64,000 nucleotides of DNA, from the NCBI RefSeq assembly GCF_000801105.2, contig NC_079511.1:24017792-24081791 (forward strand), written 5' to 3'. Each line of letters begins with the position of its first letter. The first letter of the stretch is position 1. The notes under the pieces were generated by a model. That model was given only the letters and a program-made list of their open reading frames with translations, ran no database searches and was not told the origin of the DNA. Source of the stretch: Raphanus sativus (lineage: Eukaryota; Streptophyta; Magnoliopsida; Brassicales; Brassicaceae). Of the stretch, positions 34,965-44,703 are shown in pieces. The position numbers were made by a program, and so were the translations under genes.

Positions 34965-36347
34965 CTACTTCATCCTCTCGATTCCCGGTGGGAGGTGGAG
35001 CATATCGAGAGTATTCTCCCCCTGCTTAGATGCACATTCAGATAAAAACAAACAGGCACAAGTTAGTCTAGGATAAAAACAATCCATAAACATGATACGC
35101 TTACTCCTCAGACGAATGTGAATGGCTTTGAGATCAGCGATGGTGCGTTCAATGTCTTCCTCAAGGGTTGCAGATCGTGTGTCTGCTCCAGTGCCACGCC
35201 CTGCTTTGATGTCTTTCACCACCAGCTTAGGGAAGCCGGTAAACTCATCAGTCGGATAGTCAATGGGGACAATCCTCTGGAAGTTGATGACTTGCTGAAT
35301 CAGAGTAGGAAACATCATCCTTCGAGACTTTTTCTTCTTAGTGTTTTCAGCCATCTTTATGATCTGATCATATACCAGCTTCCCAAAGTTGAAACCATCT
35401 TCATTGTGATGAAGCATATACACAAACTTCAAACGAGCTTGATTCATGTTGGTGTAGTTCATTGTTGGAATCCAGTTGGTGCAAACCAGCTTGTACAGCA
35501 CCTGATTCGTCGGGGTGAGAAACTTGGAGCTCATGTTTTCCCATCGGTTTATCTGCCCATCAGTGAGGAACCCACACACTTTACCAATACCTTCATCCAA
35601 CCAGTTAGGATCATCCTCAAATCCAGGGATGCAGTAGATGGCATTAATCAAGCTTGGTGAGAAATCTATCATCGACCCCCTAAGATACACAGCTACACCA
35701 ACATCGCGTTCAGAGGCCTCCAAGAGATTAGTTATGAATTCTCTTACCACAGTTGGTTGATAGGCATCAACGTCGGTGAGAGTATGAAGTAATCCTGCAT
35801 TCTCCACAATACTCCGAACATCGGCCAGGTTCGCATCGGTAAGAGAGATACGATGTTGATTGATGAATTTCCTCGTCTTGAGTCCCTGGAATCGCTCTGT
35901 AGCCGCCATAGAGAAGAATCGGGGAGTAAGAGGCGTCTTGTGTGGTTCCATTAGCTCGGGGTACAAATCGAGCTTGGTCCGATACATGAGGCGATTTTCA
36001 TGATATCGCTCCTCCTTAGCTCGATTCGCAAGGGTCTCAGCTTCACCCATAGGATTCTCAATGCCATTATCAGAGTCAGTCTCCGAGAGTGACTCATTCT
36101 CCGGCTCAACACGCTCCGGTGATACATCGCGCGATGGACGCCGACGAACTCGCTTCCGTGCCGGTGGAGAAGACTGCGGCTGTGACGAGAGAGGCTGAGA
36201 TGAGCTTCCAGCACCAGATGAGCCTCGATTTAGACGGGAGCTTCTTCGCGGTTGCATGTCGATGGCGAGAGGAGAGAGAGAGCTGAGCTTTGAGAATTTC
36301 TTTGAAGGTGGCGATAATAACAATGCTCCAAAAACAAAACAACTCAA
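34965..36347 (-). CDS. Additional 3' ORF of the Copia element (plant retrotransposon accessory protein)
   Basis: The frame is 460 codons. The likely start is the second Met at 36257 (MQPRRSSRLNRG), giving about 430 residues, because the upstream stretch is hydrophobic and atypical. It has a basic, Ser/Pro-rich N-terminus with an NLS-like PARKRVRRRPS. An acidic segment follows, then a globular part with FQGLKTRKFINQHRISLTD, VAVYLRGSMIDFSPSLINAI, GFLTDGQINRWENMSSKFL and WIPTMNYTNMNQARLKFVYM. This pattern matches the domain annotated as 'putative plant transposon protein' in many plant retroelements. There is no signal peptide or transmembrane helix, so it does not look like an envelope protein. 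Its role is unknown. It would need a subgenomic or spliced transcript to be expressed. Confidence 0.7.
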   Translation of the reverse strand: MSCFVFGALLLSPPSKKFSKLSSLSPLAIDMQPRRSSRLNRGSSGAGSSSQPLSSQPQSSPPARKRVRRRPSRDVSPERVEPENESLSETDSDNGIENPMGEAETLANRAKEERYHENRLMYRTKLDLYPELMEPHKTPLTPRFFSMAATERFQGLKTRKFINQHRISLTDANLADVRSIVENAGLLHTLTDVDAYQPTVVREFITNLLEASERDVGVAVYLRGSMIDFSPSLINAIYCIPGFEDDPNWLDEGIGKVCGFLTDGQINRWENMSSKFLTPTNQVLYKLVCTNWIPTMNYTNMNQARLKFVYMLHHNEDGFNFGKLVYDQIIKMAENTKKKKSRRMMFPTLIQQVINFQRIVPIDYPTDEFTGFPKLVVKDIKAGRGTGADTRSATLEEDIERTIADLKAIHIRLRSKRIMFMDCFYPRLTCACLFLSECASKQGENTLDMLHLPPGIERMK

Positions 36348-37328
36348 CTTTTATTAGTCACATGAGAGAGGCCCAAGAATCAATGAGGCCCAAAAGAAAA
36401 AAAATAAAGAACCAAAACATCATAAGAAAGATTATGACCAAGTGATTTTCGACACCACTCACAGCCATGTGAGAGCCTGAGAGAGAGAACCAAGAATCAT
36501 CAAGCAAGTATCAAGAAAAACTATATACACGTAACCATTTTAAAGCATGCTCATGATGCCTTTTTGTCCAGAGGAAAGACACAGAGGTCATTGCACCAAC
36601 TCAGTCACCTACCACAAAGAACTTTAATGAAATCAATGAGTCAACCCAAGTTAGTAGCTTTTTCTCAGCCGAGTAGCTGTCACACACAAGATTCACTTTA
36701 GCTAATCATCCTTCCTCAAGTTCACACTCACACTCATTAGTAATGTCTGGAAACACATGTTAAGCATCTTGTGCTTGTCTCTTCTACTCGACAAGAACTT
36801 TGATTAACTTTGACTACAAGAGTACAATCAACAATTCAGTGCAATGAGATGGTATCCGAGTCTAGACACAAAGTGGGATAACACCCTGATCCAGAACGGG
36901 CCATCTCTAAGAATTGTGATCTTCTCTGCCCAGTCAAGACAGTGATCGTAGTCAGAAAACAAAATGTGATAGCATCCAGTTCCAACTCGAGTATCTATCA
37001 TTCCAGGCCTTTTGCTTAACTTTCTGTAACTGAGTAACTCAGACTTTTCTTTGTTTAACACAACGTCTTCTCCTTACTTATACACTCAGCTCCTCAAGTG
37101 TTTCCTCGTTCAATCCAGACAGTGATCAGTACTCAGAACTAAAATGTGATAGCATCCTGATCCGAGATGAGTGTCTTTCTTCAGTGAACCTAAGAGAGAA
37201 GTGATAAACTTGTGAATGATGACTTGCAGAAGTGAACTTGTTGACTCAAGGTTTTGATGGTGTAGTAGTACAATGACGTAGTCAGTGCGATGATCATGCA
37301 GTGACCTTCCTCTTCTGACAGGACTTAT
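36348..37328 (-). other. Non-coding region between pol and the 3' ORF of the Copia element
   Basis: There are no long frames. Two copies of a 41-bp block, AGACAGTGATC...AAAATGTGATAGCATCC, occur at 36937-36977 and 37117-37157, 180 bp apart, and a weaker third related segment near 36850. It could hold a splice acceptor or promoter for the 3' ORF, but none was pinned down. Confidence 0.55.
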
Positions 37329-40300
37329 TCAGAGATTAACAATTCCCAGGGCCTTACGAAGCCCTAGGAAGGTATTGTAGTCCAACGGTTTGGTAAAGAG
37401 ATCAGCAAGCTGTTTCTCGGTTGATACATGCTCTAGAATCACAATTCTCATCTCAACTAGCTCTCTCACAAAGTGATGTCGTATATCCACATGCTTGGTA
37501 CGTGAATGCTGAACAGGATTCTTAGACAAGTTTATGGCACTCATGTTATCACAATGAACAAGCATAGGATCAGAGATGATACCATAATCAACAAGCATTT
37601 GTCGCATCCAGAGTAATTGTGTGCAACAGCTTCCTAATGCAATGTACTCAGCCTCAGCAGTCGAAAGTGAAACACAGTTTTGCTTCTTGCTGTGCCAAGC
37701 AACCATGTTGTTCCCAAGAAAGAAGCAACCTCCAGAAGTGCTATGTCTATCATCTAAGCACCCAGCCCAATCTGCATCACAAAAACCTGCAAGATTCACA
37801 TTAGTTTCAAAAGTATAGTGGAGACCAAAATCCAAAGTTCCTTTCACATATTTAATGATACGCTTAACAGCATTCATATGTGACTCCTTTGGACATGCTT
37901 GGTAACGAGCACAAATACCCACACTCAGACAGAGATCAGGTCGGCTAGCTGTGAGATATAAGAGACTCCCGATCATTGCTCTGTAGAGTTTCTCATCAAC
38001 TGGCTTGCCATCTTCATCACGGGACAGCTTGGTAGTGGTGCTCATGGGTGTGTTAGCAACTTTGCTAGTCTGCATTCCAAACCTCTTGATAAGATTTTTG
38101 GCATACGTGCTCTGAGATACAGTGATTCCATCCGCAAGCTGCTTGATTTGTAGTCCAAGAAAATAGCTGAGCTCCCCAACCATGCTCATCTCGAATTCTT
38201 TTGTCATAGTATGAACAAAATCATCCACCATTCTTTTCGATGTGCTCCCAAAGATGATGTCGTCTACATACACTTGGATAATGATAACATCCTTCCCATC
38301 TTCTCCTATGAACAAAGTCTTATCAACTCCTCCTCTCTGAAACCCAGCCTTGATGAGAAAGTCGGTCAATCTTTCATACCAAGCTCGCGGAGCCTGTTTA
38401 AGTCCATAGAGTGCTTTCTTGAGTTTGTAGACATACTCAGGAAAGTGTGGATCTTCAAAACCCTTAGGTTGTGTCACATAGACTTCTTCTTGTAGTACAC
38501 CATTCAGAAACGCACTCTTGACATCCATCTGATAAAGCTTGATTCTGAAACCACACGCCATTCCAAGGAGTAATCTAATTGATTCGAGACGTGCTACAGG
38601 AGCAAATGTTTCATCAAAATCCACTCCTTCAATCTGAGTGTAACCTTGACCAACCAATCTTGACTTGTTCCGAATCACATTCCCTTCTTCATCTATCTTG
38701 TTCTTATGAATCCACTTTGTTCCAATGACATTGACTCCTTCAGGTCTAGGGACCAGCGTCCATACATCTAACCGTTCAAACTGTTCCAGCTCCTGATGCA
38801 TTGAGTCAGTCCAGTATTCATCATCTAAGGCTTCCTGGAGATTCTTTGGTTCTATCTGAGAAACATAACACTCCACATTATTCATCTTGGCCATGAATGA
38901 TGCCAACTTAACCATCTCCTTGAAGTTAATCTGCTTCTTTCGGGTAACCCTTTCATCAAATAGACCTCCAATGACATCAGCTGAGGAATGATTCTTATGA
39001 ACTCTTCCTTTATCCAGATCAACTTGTACACCGTCAGATTCCTCCTCGTCTTCGGACTCCTCCTTGATCATTGCTTCCGGAGCCGAGTCACTTGGTGTAG
39101 CACAGTCAACAGTTTGTGTGACCCTTGTCTGATAGAATCCCACACTATCATCAAAAACCACATTAACTTTGTCTCCAATGAATTTGGTTCGCTGATTGAA
39201 GACTCGATATGCAGAGCTGTTAGTAGAATAGCCCAGAAACATCCCTACATCACTTTTGGCATCAAACTTTCTCAAGTGGTCTTTATCATTCAGGATATAG
39301 CAAAGGCACCCAAACACGTGCATGTGACTAAGATTTGGAGTCTTACCTTTCAGTATCTCATACGGTGTAGTCTTGGTTTTAGGCTTAACATACACCCGAT
39401 TTATCACATAACATGCAGTGCTGACAGCTTCGGCCCAAAAACCAGATGGAACATTGTTTCCACACAACATTGCTCTTGCCATCTCTTGTAATGTGCGATT
39501 CTTCCTTTCCACCACTCCATTCTGCTGTGGTGTTCTGGGTGCTGCATACTGATGTTGGATCCCTTGGCTTTGACAGAAACTATCAAACTGCTCATTCTGA
39601 AACTCTCCACCATGATCACTCTTGATCTGCATAATCCCACCTTTCTGTTTCAATTGCAATGCAAGAATCCTAAAGCTCTCAATGGCATCAGACTTGTTTC
39701 GCAAGAAATCAACCCAGGTGTATCTTGAGAAGTCATCTACCATAACAAGAATATATTTCTTCCCTGCTATGCTTTCAGGAGTAATTGGACCCATAAGATC
39801 CATGTGCACCAGCTCCAGCAATTTCTTCGATCTAATTTCAGGAATTCGCTTGTGTTGCACCTTGACTTGTTTTCCTTGACAGCATGCTCCACATACAGTA
39901 TCAGTTTGAGATTCTAGATCTGGAACTCCCCTGACTACTTCTGCATTAACCAGTCGAGTTAGTCCATTGATGTTCATGTGACCTAGTTTTTTATGCCAGA
40001 GATCAAGCTTCGAAGTGGTAGCTGAGCAGCACACGTTTGTGGGCTTCCACATGTAGCAGTTATTTCCAGAACGAATTCCACATAATATGATGTTCCCTTG
40101 TGGATCAACAGCACGACATTCTTTGCTATTAAAGATCACTTCTAGACCTTCATCGCATAGTTGACTAACACTGATCAGGTTTGCCTTAAGACCATCAACA
40201 TAGTAAACATTGATGAGGCGTGGTAGATCTGGTCTACTCGTTTCTCCAACTCCTCGTATCTTTCCTTGTCCTCCATCACCAAACGTCACTTTCCCTCCTT

Positions 40301-41180
40301 TAATGGGTTGGAGTTTCGCAAGGTGTTCATAGCTTCCTGTCATGTGTTTGGAACATCCACTATCAAAGTACCACGGAGAATCGCTTTGAGAACTCCCATC
40401 AGCACTAGTGTATGCGACATGACTAACCAAGTTGAGCTTTTCTGAGACGCTTGTGAAGTTGCATGCTAGGTTCAACTCTGGTTCCTTGTGTGACTCAGGG
40501 GATTCCGTGTGTGACACTTTGAGAACACGATCTTTATAGGTTGGATATAGATCTCTTTTGGCAATCCAGACATGTCCATACATGGAGGGTTCCATGAAAC
40601 ACAGATTCAACCTCCAAGCTCGTTCGTATTGGTGCCTGCGAAAGTAGCAAAAACTGACATGATGACCGCGTTTTCCACAGAAGTGACAACCATTCCCACG
40701 GCGTCTTGCTCGAGGATTAGACACAGCTTTTCCTGAGTTCTGAAGAGCAGGCTGAGCTTGACAAGGACGAGGTTCATCTACCTTTTCCTCTGTGGATGCT
40801 TCTTTTACAAACATCACTTGACGTCCTTCTTGATCAGACTTCAAAGTAGATCCCTGGAACCCAAGACCTCGACTTGTGCTAGGACATTGTCCCAAGGTGA
40901 GCAGATGATCTAGGGACTTAGTACCAGTTGACAACATTTTAATCTTCTTCAGATTTTCAGCCAACTGACTCTCCAACAACTTGCTCTTATCTTTTTCTTG
41001 GAAGAACATCTCGCTCAACTGATTGAATTTACCCTCAAATTCCTTATGACACCGTTCCTGCTCCGCCATTGCTCGTTTCAGTGCAAGAACTTCCTGATCG
41101 GACTCCTTTAAGATTGAAGGGATAGTTGATTGTGTTACCGGCTTCTCAAGTTCAAGAATGTTTACTTGTGCTTTCAGCAT
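37329..41180 (-). CDS. Copia pol polyprotein: protease, integrase, reverse transcriptase, RNase H
   Basis: The frame is 1283 codons from the first Met and stays open about 50 codons upstream, into the end of gag. In order it has a coiled-coil region; a CCHC knuckle (CHFCGKRGHHVSFC); an aspartic protease site (YFDSGCSKHMTG, family DS/TG pattern); an integrase HHCC (WHKKLGHMN...CGACCQGKQ); and the DDE core (MDLMGPI, SDHGGEFQ, PQQNGVVERKNRTLQ). Reverse transcriptase follows with LVGQGYTQIEGVDFDETFAPV and the catalytic YVDDIIFGS. RNase H has DADWAGCLDDRHSTSGG and STAEAEYIAL. All key residues are present. The frame lies in -1 relative to gag, whereas most Copia elements use one frame, so this copy either carries a 1-nt indel or needs a shift. 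Confidence 0.93.
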   Translation of the reverse strand: MLKAQVNILELEKPVTQSTIPSILKESDQEVLALKRAMAEQERCHKEFEGKFNQLSEMFFQEKDKSKLLESQLAENLKKIKMLSTGTKSLDHLLTLGQCPSTSRGLGFQGSTLKSDQEGRQVMFVKEASTEEKVDEPRPCQAQPALQNSGKAVSNPRARRRGNGCHFCGKRGHHVSFCYFRRHQYERAWRLNLCFMEPSMYGHVWIAKRDLYPTYKDRVLKVSHTESPESHKEPELNLACNFTSVSEKLNLVSHVAYTSADGSSQSDSPWYFDSGCSKHMTGSYEHLAKLQPIKGGKVTFGDGGQGKIRGVGETSRPDLPRLINVYYVDGLKANLISVSQLCDEGLEVIFNSKECRAVDPQGNIILCGIRSGNNCYMWKPTNVCCSATTSKLDLWHKKLGHMNINGLTRLVNAEVVRGVPDLESQTDTVCGACCQGKQVKVQHKRIPEIRSKKLLELVHMDLMGPITPESIAGKKYILVMVDDFSRYTWVDFLRNKSDAIESFRILALQLKQKGGIMQIKSDHGGEFQNEQFDSFCQSQGIQHQYAAPRTPQQNGVVERKNRTLQEMARAMLCGNNVPSGFWAEAVSTACYVINRVYVKPKTKTTPYEILKGKTPNLSHMHVFGCLCYILNDKDHLRKFDAKSDVGMFLGYSTNSSAYRVFNQRTKFIGDKVNVVFDDSVGFYQTRVTQTVDCATPSDSAPEAMIKEESEDEEESDGVQVDLDKGRVHKNHSSADVIGGLFDERVTRKKQINFKEMVKLASFMAKMNNVECYVSQIEPKNLQEALDDEYWTDSMHQELEQFERLDVWTLVPRPEGVNVIGTKWIHKNKIDEEGNVIRNKSRLVGQGYTQIEGVDFDETFAPVARLESIRLLLGMACGFRIKLYQMDVKSAFLNGVLQEEVYVTQPKGFEDPHFPEYVYKLKKALYGLKQAPRAWYERLTDFLIKAGFQRGGVDKTLFIGEDGKDVIIIQVYVDDIIFGSTSKRMVDDFVHTMTKEFEMSMVGELSYFLGLQIKQLADGITVSQSTYAKNLIKRFGMQTSKVANTPMSTTTKLSRDEDGKPVDEKLYRAMIGSLLYLTASRPDLCLSVGICARYQACPKESHMNAVKRIIKYVKGTLDFGLHYTFETNVNLAGFCDADWAGCLDDRHSTSGGCFFLGNNMVAWHSKKQNCVSLSTAEAEYIALGSCCTQLLWMRQMLVDYGIISDPMLVHCDNMSAINLSKNPVQHSRTKHVDIRHHFVRELVEMRIVILEHVSTEKQLADLFTKPLDYNTFLGLRKALGIVNL

Positions 41181-41326
41181 TGCTTTATCCTTTAGTAGCT
41201 GAAGGTTCTCGTGGCTAAGCTCGGTAAACTGGTCAAACAGTGCCTTGTACTCAGTTTCCAGGTCGTGATTAAGTTCATCTTCTTCCTCTTCTGTTACGTC
41301 TTCCTGACGATCAGAGATTGAAGTAG

Positions 41327-42415
41327 TTACATCAGGTTTAGGTGTAGTTCCCCATCATCACTTTCACTGTCTGATTCTGAATCACTGAAGCTCACAAGTG
41401 ACTTATCTTTCTTCAAAGTATTGGGACATTCGCTACGAGTGTGACCATAGCCCTTGCATTCAATGCACTTGAGTTCCTTCCTCTTAGCGAGTGGACATTC
41501 ATTCCGAAAGTGTCCAAAACCCTCGCATTCATGACACTGAAGTTCCTTCTTCTTCTTTGAAGCATCTGACCGTGAGGACTGTGTGCCATTACGATCTGAT
41601 TCATTCCTCTGAAACCTACTGTTTGATCTGCTACTCCCTTTCTCAACTCGTCTCATGAATTTGTTAAAGTTCTTTGCCATCAAGCTCAGATTATCCTCAA
41701 TCTTAGAGACTCTGTCATTGTCTCTAGTGTCGGCAGTGAAGGCAATGCTCTTCTGAGTAGCTTCTTGTCGATCAGTTTTTTCAAGGTCATGGACCTTCAG
41801 AATCCCGGAGAGTTGATCAAACTTCATCTCATCAGTGTCAACTGCTATGTTGAGAACTGCTTTGTAAGCCTCAAATCTAGGCGGTAGACACCTTAACAGC
41901 TTCTTCACCAGATCTTTCTCTTCATACTTTTTTCCTAAGACTGAAGATTCATTAGCTAGCTCACTAATCTTGGATATGAACCCATCGATAGGTTCATCAT
42001 CTCCCATGCGCAGGTTTTCAAACCTTGAGGCTAGATGATCAATTCTGGTCCGTCGCACGCTTGAATTTCCTTCAAAGTGATTGATTAAGGTATCCCATGC
42101 TTCTTTGGCTGACTCACACCCTTGAATGATTTTGAACTGCTCCAAATCGACAGCTGAGAATATGACAGTTAATGCCTTAGAGTTGTATTTTGATGCTGAT
42201 TTATCAGAATCTGTCCACTGTTCCTTAGGCTTTGGACCCAAGGTTTTGTCTTCCATCATCACAGTAGGTGGTGTCCACCCGTCTTCAACTGCTGTCCAGG
42301 CATCCTCATCGATCCCTCTGATCACATGTCTCATCCTTGCCTTCCAATGTCCAAAGTTTCCGCCATCAAGCATAATAGGCTTATGCAGCGTGATAAGCTC
42401 CTTCATGTTGTCCAT
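41327..42415 (-). CDS. Copia gag (nucleocapsid/capsid) protein
   Basis: 362 codons. The N-terminal capsid-like region begins MDNMKELITLHKPIMLDGGN and includes the FGHWKARMRHVIRG and AKEAWDTLINHFEGN patterns of Copia gag (UBN2 type). The C-terminal part has two CCHC zinc knuckles, CHECEGFGHFRNECP and CIECKGYGHTRSECP, for RNA packaging. It ends in an acidic SDSESDSESDDGE run followed by a stop. A GGGG run lies within the last ten codons, close to where the pol frame opens. The start codon is 69 bases from the 5' LTR and just beyond the primer site. Confidence 0.9.
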   Translation of the reverse strand: MDNMKELITLHKPIMLDGGNFGHWKARMRHVIRGIDEDAWTAVEDGWTPPTVMMEDKTLGPKPKEQWTDSDKSASKYNSKALTVIFSAVDLEQFKIIQGCESAKEAWDTLINHFEGNSSVRRTRIDHLASRFENLRMGDDEPIDGFISKISELANESSVLGKKYEEKDLVKKLLRCLPPRFEAYKAVLNIAVDTDEMKFDQLSGILKVHDLEKTDRQEATQKSIAFTADTRDNDRVSKIEDNLSLMAKNFNKFMRRVEKGSSRSNSRFQRNESDRNGTQSSRSDASKKKKELQCHECEGFGHFRNECPLAKRKELKCIECKGYGHTRSECPNTLKKDKSLVSFSDSESDSESDDGELHLNLM

Positions 42416-42469
42416 GAAATCCGCAGGACCTCAACCTGTTAGTAGTACTTGATACCACAGAGGTTTCCC

Positions 42470-42481
42470 GCTCTGATACCA
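42470..42481 (-). other. Primer-binding site of the Copia element (tRNA-iMet type)
   Basis: On the minus strand TGGTATCAGAGC begins 2 bases after the 5' LTR. This is the complement of the 3' end of plant initiator tRNA-Met, the standard Copia primer. Confidence 0.92.
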
Positions 42482-42483
42482 AA

Positions 42484-42963
42484 TGAAAGTTCAGGGACAA
42501 ACGAATATAAGGAGCACACAGAGAATCCAAGAACACTCTTTCTTGTATATTAGAAATCACTTAAACAATCTCCTAGATCTGTTTAATCCGAATTACTCTC
42601 AGTCACACACGACTAGAGACGGACCAATTTCTAATCTCTTAAACTCAGTAGATCGAGCTTCAACACCATGAACTCGATCACCTCTTTACTTGACAAGACA
42701 AACCCTTGCTCAAGCTTTTTCCAATTAGCGTGCTTAACCTAGATCTACCCTCAATAATCTAGTTAAGTAGCCCTCATCGAATATACTAAATTTCCTAATA
42801 TCTCGATGCAATCTAATCTTCCATATCTTCTTTACTTGATAACCACGTTATGCCACGTCATAGTTTCCATAACCGTCTTTTTCCATTGTGTCACACATCG
42901 ATCACATGTGTGACACAGTCTTCCTCTCTTCTTCACAACCACAGCTCTTTTCTTGAGCTTACA
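42484..42963 (-). repeat. 5' LTR of the Copia element
   Basis: 480 bp, nearly identical to 34176-34655. On the minus strand it starts TGTAAG and ends CTTTCA. It should hold the promoter for the genomic RNA. Confidence 0.95.
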
Positions 42964-44070
42964 CCTTCTGGTTCTAAGAAACCGAAGTCAACGAAGCGAG
43001 CTTGTAAAGACAATGAGACTCAGACACAGGTTCCATCAGGGAAAGATGAGGAAGATGATAGCTTAACCATTGGTCAAGCAATGAGATCGAGAAATAAGAA
43101 CAAAGCTATGTGCTCATCTGATGAAAACCCTCCTAAGGTACTGCCATTAGGAGAAGTGGTTCAAAAGCAGCGAAAAGAGTTTCTTGAAAAGCTGAAAAGG
43201 TCTAGAAATCTTAGAACACCGACAGATGTGAGATCCGAGATTGCAGATTCTGGTGGATCAGCTTCAAGGGAAGTGCCACTTAATGAGCTGTTTCAGAAGG
43301 AGGAAGTAGTGAAGAGGAAGAGAGAGCATTTGGGAGACAAGCGAGCTCGTAACAGTACCACAGCTGAGATGGTCATAGACAGAGAGAAACGTGTAAGAGA
43401 TGCTTCTGAATCACTTGGGAAAAGAAACAGTAGACTTGAGAGAGATAACAATGATTCATGGATCCGTCAAAAGCTCGCTACTAAAGATGAAACGGGGAAT
43501 AAAGCAGGGAAGAAGGATACGGTTCTGAGCTCAGCTGATGGTAAGAACTCTTCAGATCCTCCTCTTGGTGCTAATGGAAGAGTAGTTGACATTGTTGTGT
43601 CACAGCCAGAGACAAGACAAAAGTGTGATGATGAGGTTGGTGTAAGTGGAATCAAGGCTGAGAAAAAGAAGACTGTAGTCGCTGGTGGAACCAAGGAAGC
43701 AAAGTGTGAGCTCCATGAAGATAGAGAAATCCAGAGATCCAATGAGAAGGAAGATGATGGTAAAAGTTTGAAGCAGACAAATCTTGCAATAGATGAGCTG
43801 ACATTGAACCTAGAGACACGTATGATGAAGGTGGAGAAGACTTTGGCAAAGATCAGAGAAAGAAACCAGGACAAAAATGGAATTTGTGTTTAGGATATTC
43901 TCATGCAAATAAATCTTTCTTAACTTTTTGGTGTGATTTCTTTTGGTGTTTTGCATTATGGTTAGAACTTTCTTATTAGAGACAAATCTTTATGACTTTT
44001 GGTGTGTATTTGATAGATCTCTCAGTTTGGAGCAGAGTCGTTAGACTTCCACTTTTGTTCTATTTATAAC

Positions 44071-44279
44071 TGTTGTGAATACAAACAAAGTCCCACATTG
44101 GTAGTTTAGACAAATAATGTCTAGTATATAAAGAGATGTCCAACTCTGATTAGTACGAGACCTTTTGGGAAGGAGTCCCAGAAACAAATCCATGCGGGCT
44201 TTGCCTTCGGGCCCAAAGTGGACAATATCGTACTAATCGGACAATAGAGAGTTGGACATGGGCTTGGAAAAGCCCAAAA
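44071..44279 (+). repeat. Left LTR of the TRIM
   Basis: 209 bp, with a TATA-like TAGTATATAAAGAG box around 44122-44135 and CCTTCGGGCCC and AAGCCC near the 3' end. It is almost identical to the right LTR. Confidence 0.93.
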
Positions 44280-44281
44280 AT

Positions 44282-44293
44282 TGGTATCAGAGC
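44282..44293 (+). other. TRIM primer-binding site (tRNA-iMet type)
   Basis: TGGTATCAGAGC lies 2 bases beyond the left LTR. It is the same primer site as in the Copia element at 42470-42481, so a Copia reverse transcriptase could act on this RNA. Confidence 0.92.
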
Positions 44294-44703
44294 CGGGATG
44301 ACGAACATCTGCAAGAAGACCAAAATACCCTTCAAGTTCGAAGAGCCTCCACTTCGATGGGAAGGGCGGGGTGCATAGCAGAGGCCAGTCAAAGATCCTG
44401 GAGCTTCGGTTGTGGGAGGAGAATCCTCAAGATGACTTCGCGAATAAGTGGTGTCGGAGACTTATATCGAAAGTCTCTTCCTAACGACGATACAAGATTA
44501 GGTGGGTATTCCTAACGGTGCTGTAAAGATTAGGTGGTGAATGTCCTAATGGTGCAGTAAGGGTTAGGTGGATAAATCCTAATGGTGTAACAAGGGTTAG
44601 GTGAAGAGTCCCGTTGGTGATTACGGCGGTATAAGAGGTGTGCCAGGTTTCGCTGGAGGTTGGAAATCAAGTGTTTATGTGGTACTTGGTTTGAGAGGAG
44701 GTT

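Larger units (their letters stand above)
34176..42963 (-). mobile_element. Full-length Ty1/Copia retrotransposon with an extra 3' gene, inserted in PMD-B
   Basis: Two 480-bp LTRs (34176-34655 and 42484-42963, TGAAAG...CTTACA) flank an 7.8-kb interior. The target duplication CCTTC is perfect (34171-34175 and 42964-42968). All genes run on the minus strand: gag (42415-41327), pol (41180-37329; order integrase, reverse transcriptase, RNase H, hence Copia) and a further ORF (36347-34965). A tRNA-iMet primer site follows the 5' LTR and a purine tract precedes the 3' LTR. I see only one difference between the LTRs (C/A near 34360), so the insertion is very recent. The additional gene after pol suggests the Sirevirus branch (Endovir/SIRE1-like), but that assignment is tentative. 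Confidence 0.93.
32320..43893 (+). pseudogene. PMD-B: plant mobile domain gene interrupted by a solo LTR and a Copia element
   Basis: Coding pieces are 32320-32513, 33006-34175 and 42969-43893 (each insertion also duplicates 5 bp). With both insertions and one copy of each duplication discounted, the frame is open for 762 codons. That places the gene as intact until recently. The PMD core includes SLLHRPSWRKAGIFEAVMAS, WCPDTNTFLFPWGEATITLE, VMVLLGFSVLGSP, LEHASFLALWLSYFVFP, LFKLVQVWTWERF, FEWRPYTKAVKNWEFP and VEHYFPNRVASQFG. The C-terminal third is highly charged and ends in a predicted coiled coil (LNLETRMMKVEKTLAKIRER). PMD proteins MAIN/MAIL1 act in the nucleus in meristem maintenance and transposon silencing; the job of this branch is unknown. 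As it stands, transcription would meet stops inside both insertions. Confidence 0.92.

Noticed and set aside
41327..41350. Programmed -1 frameshift signal between Copia gag and pol
   Set aside because: No X XXY YYZ heptamer in the gag frame within the overlap; a one-base indel explains it more simply.
42483..42671. 62-codon frame repeated identically at 34142-34363 and in this LTR
   Set aside because: It lies in the Copia LTR; the duplication is just the two LTR copies.
44252..44515. 87-codon frame in the TRIM interior
   Set aside because: It overlaps the LTR end and primer-binding site, and TRIM interiors are non-coding.
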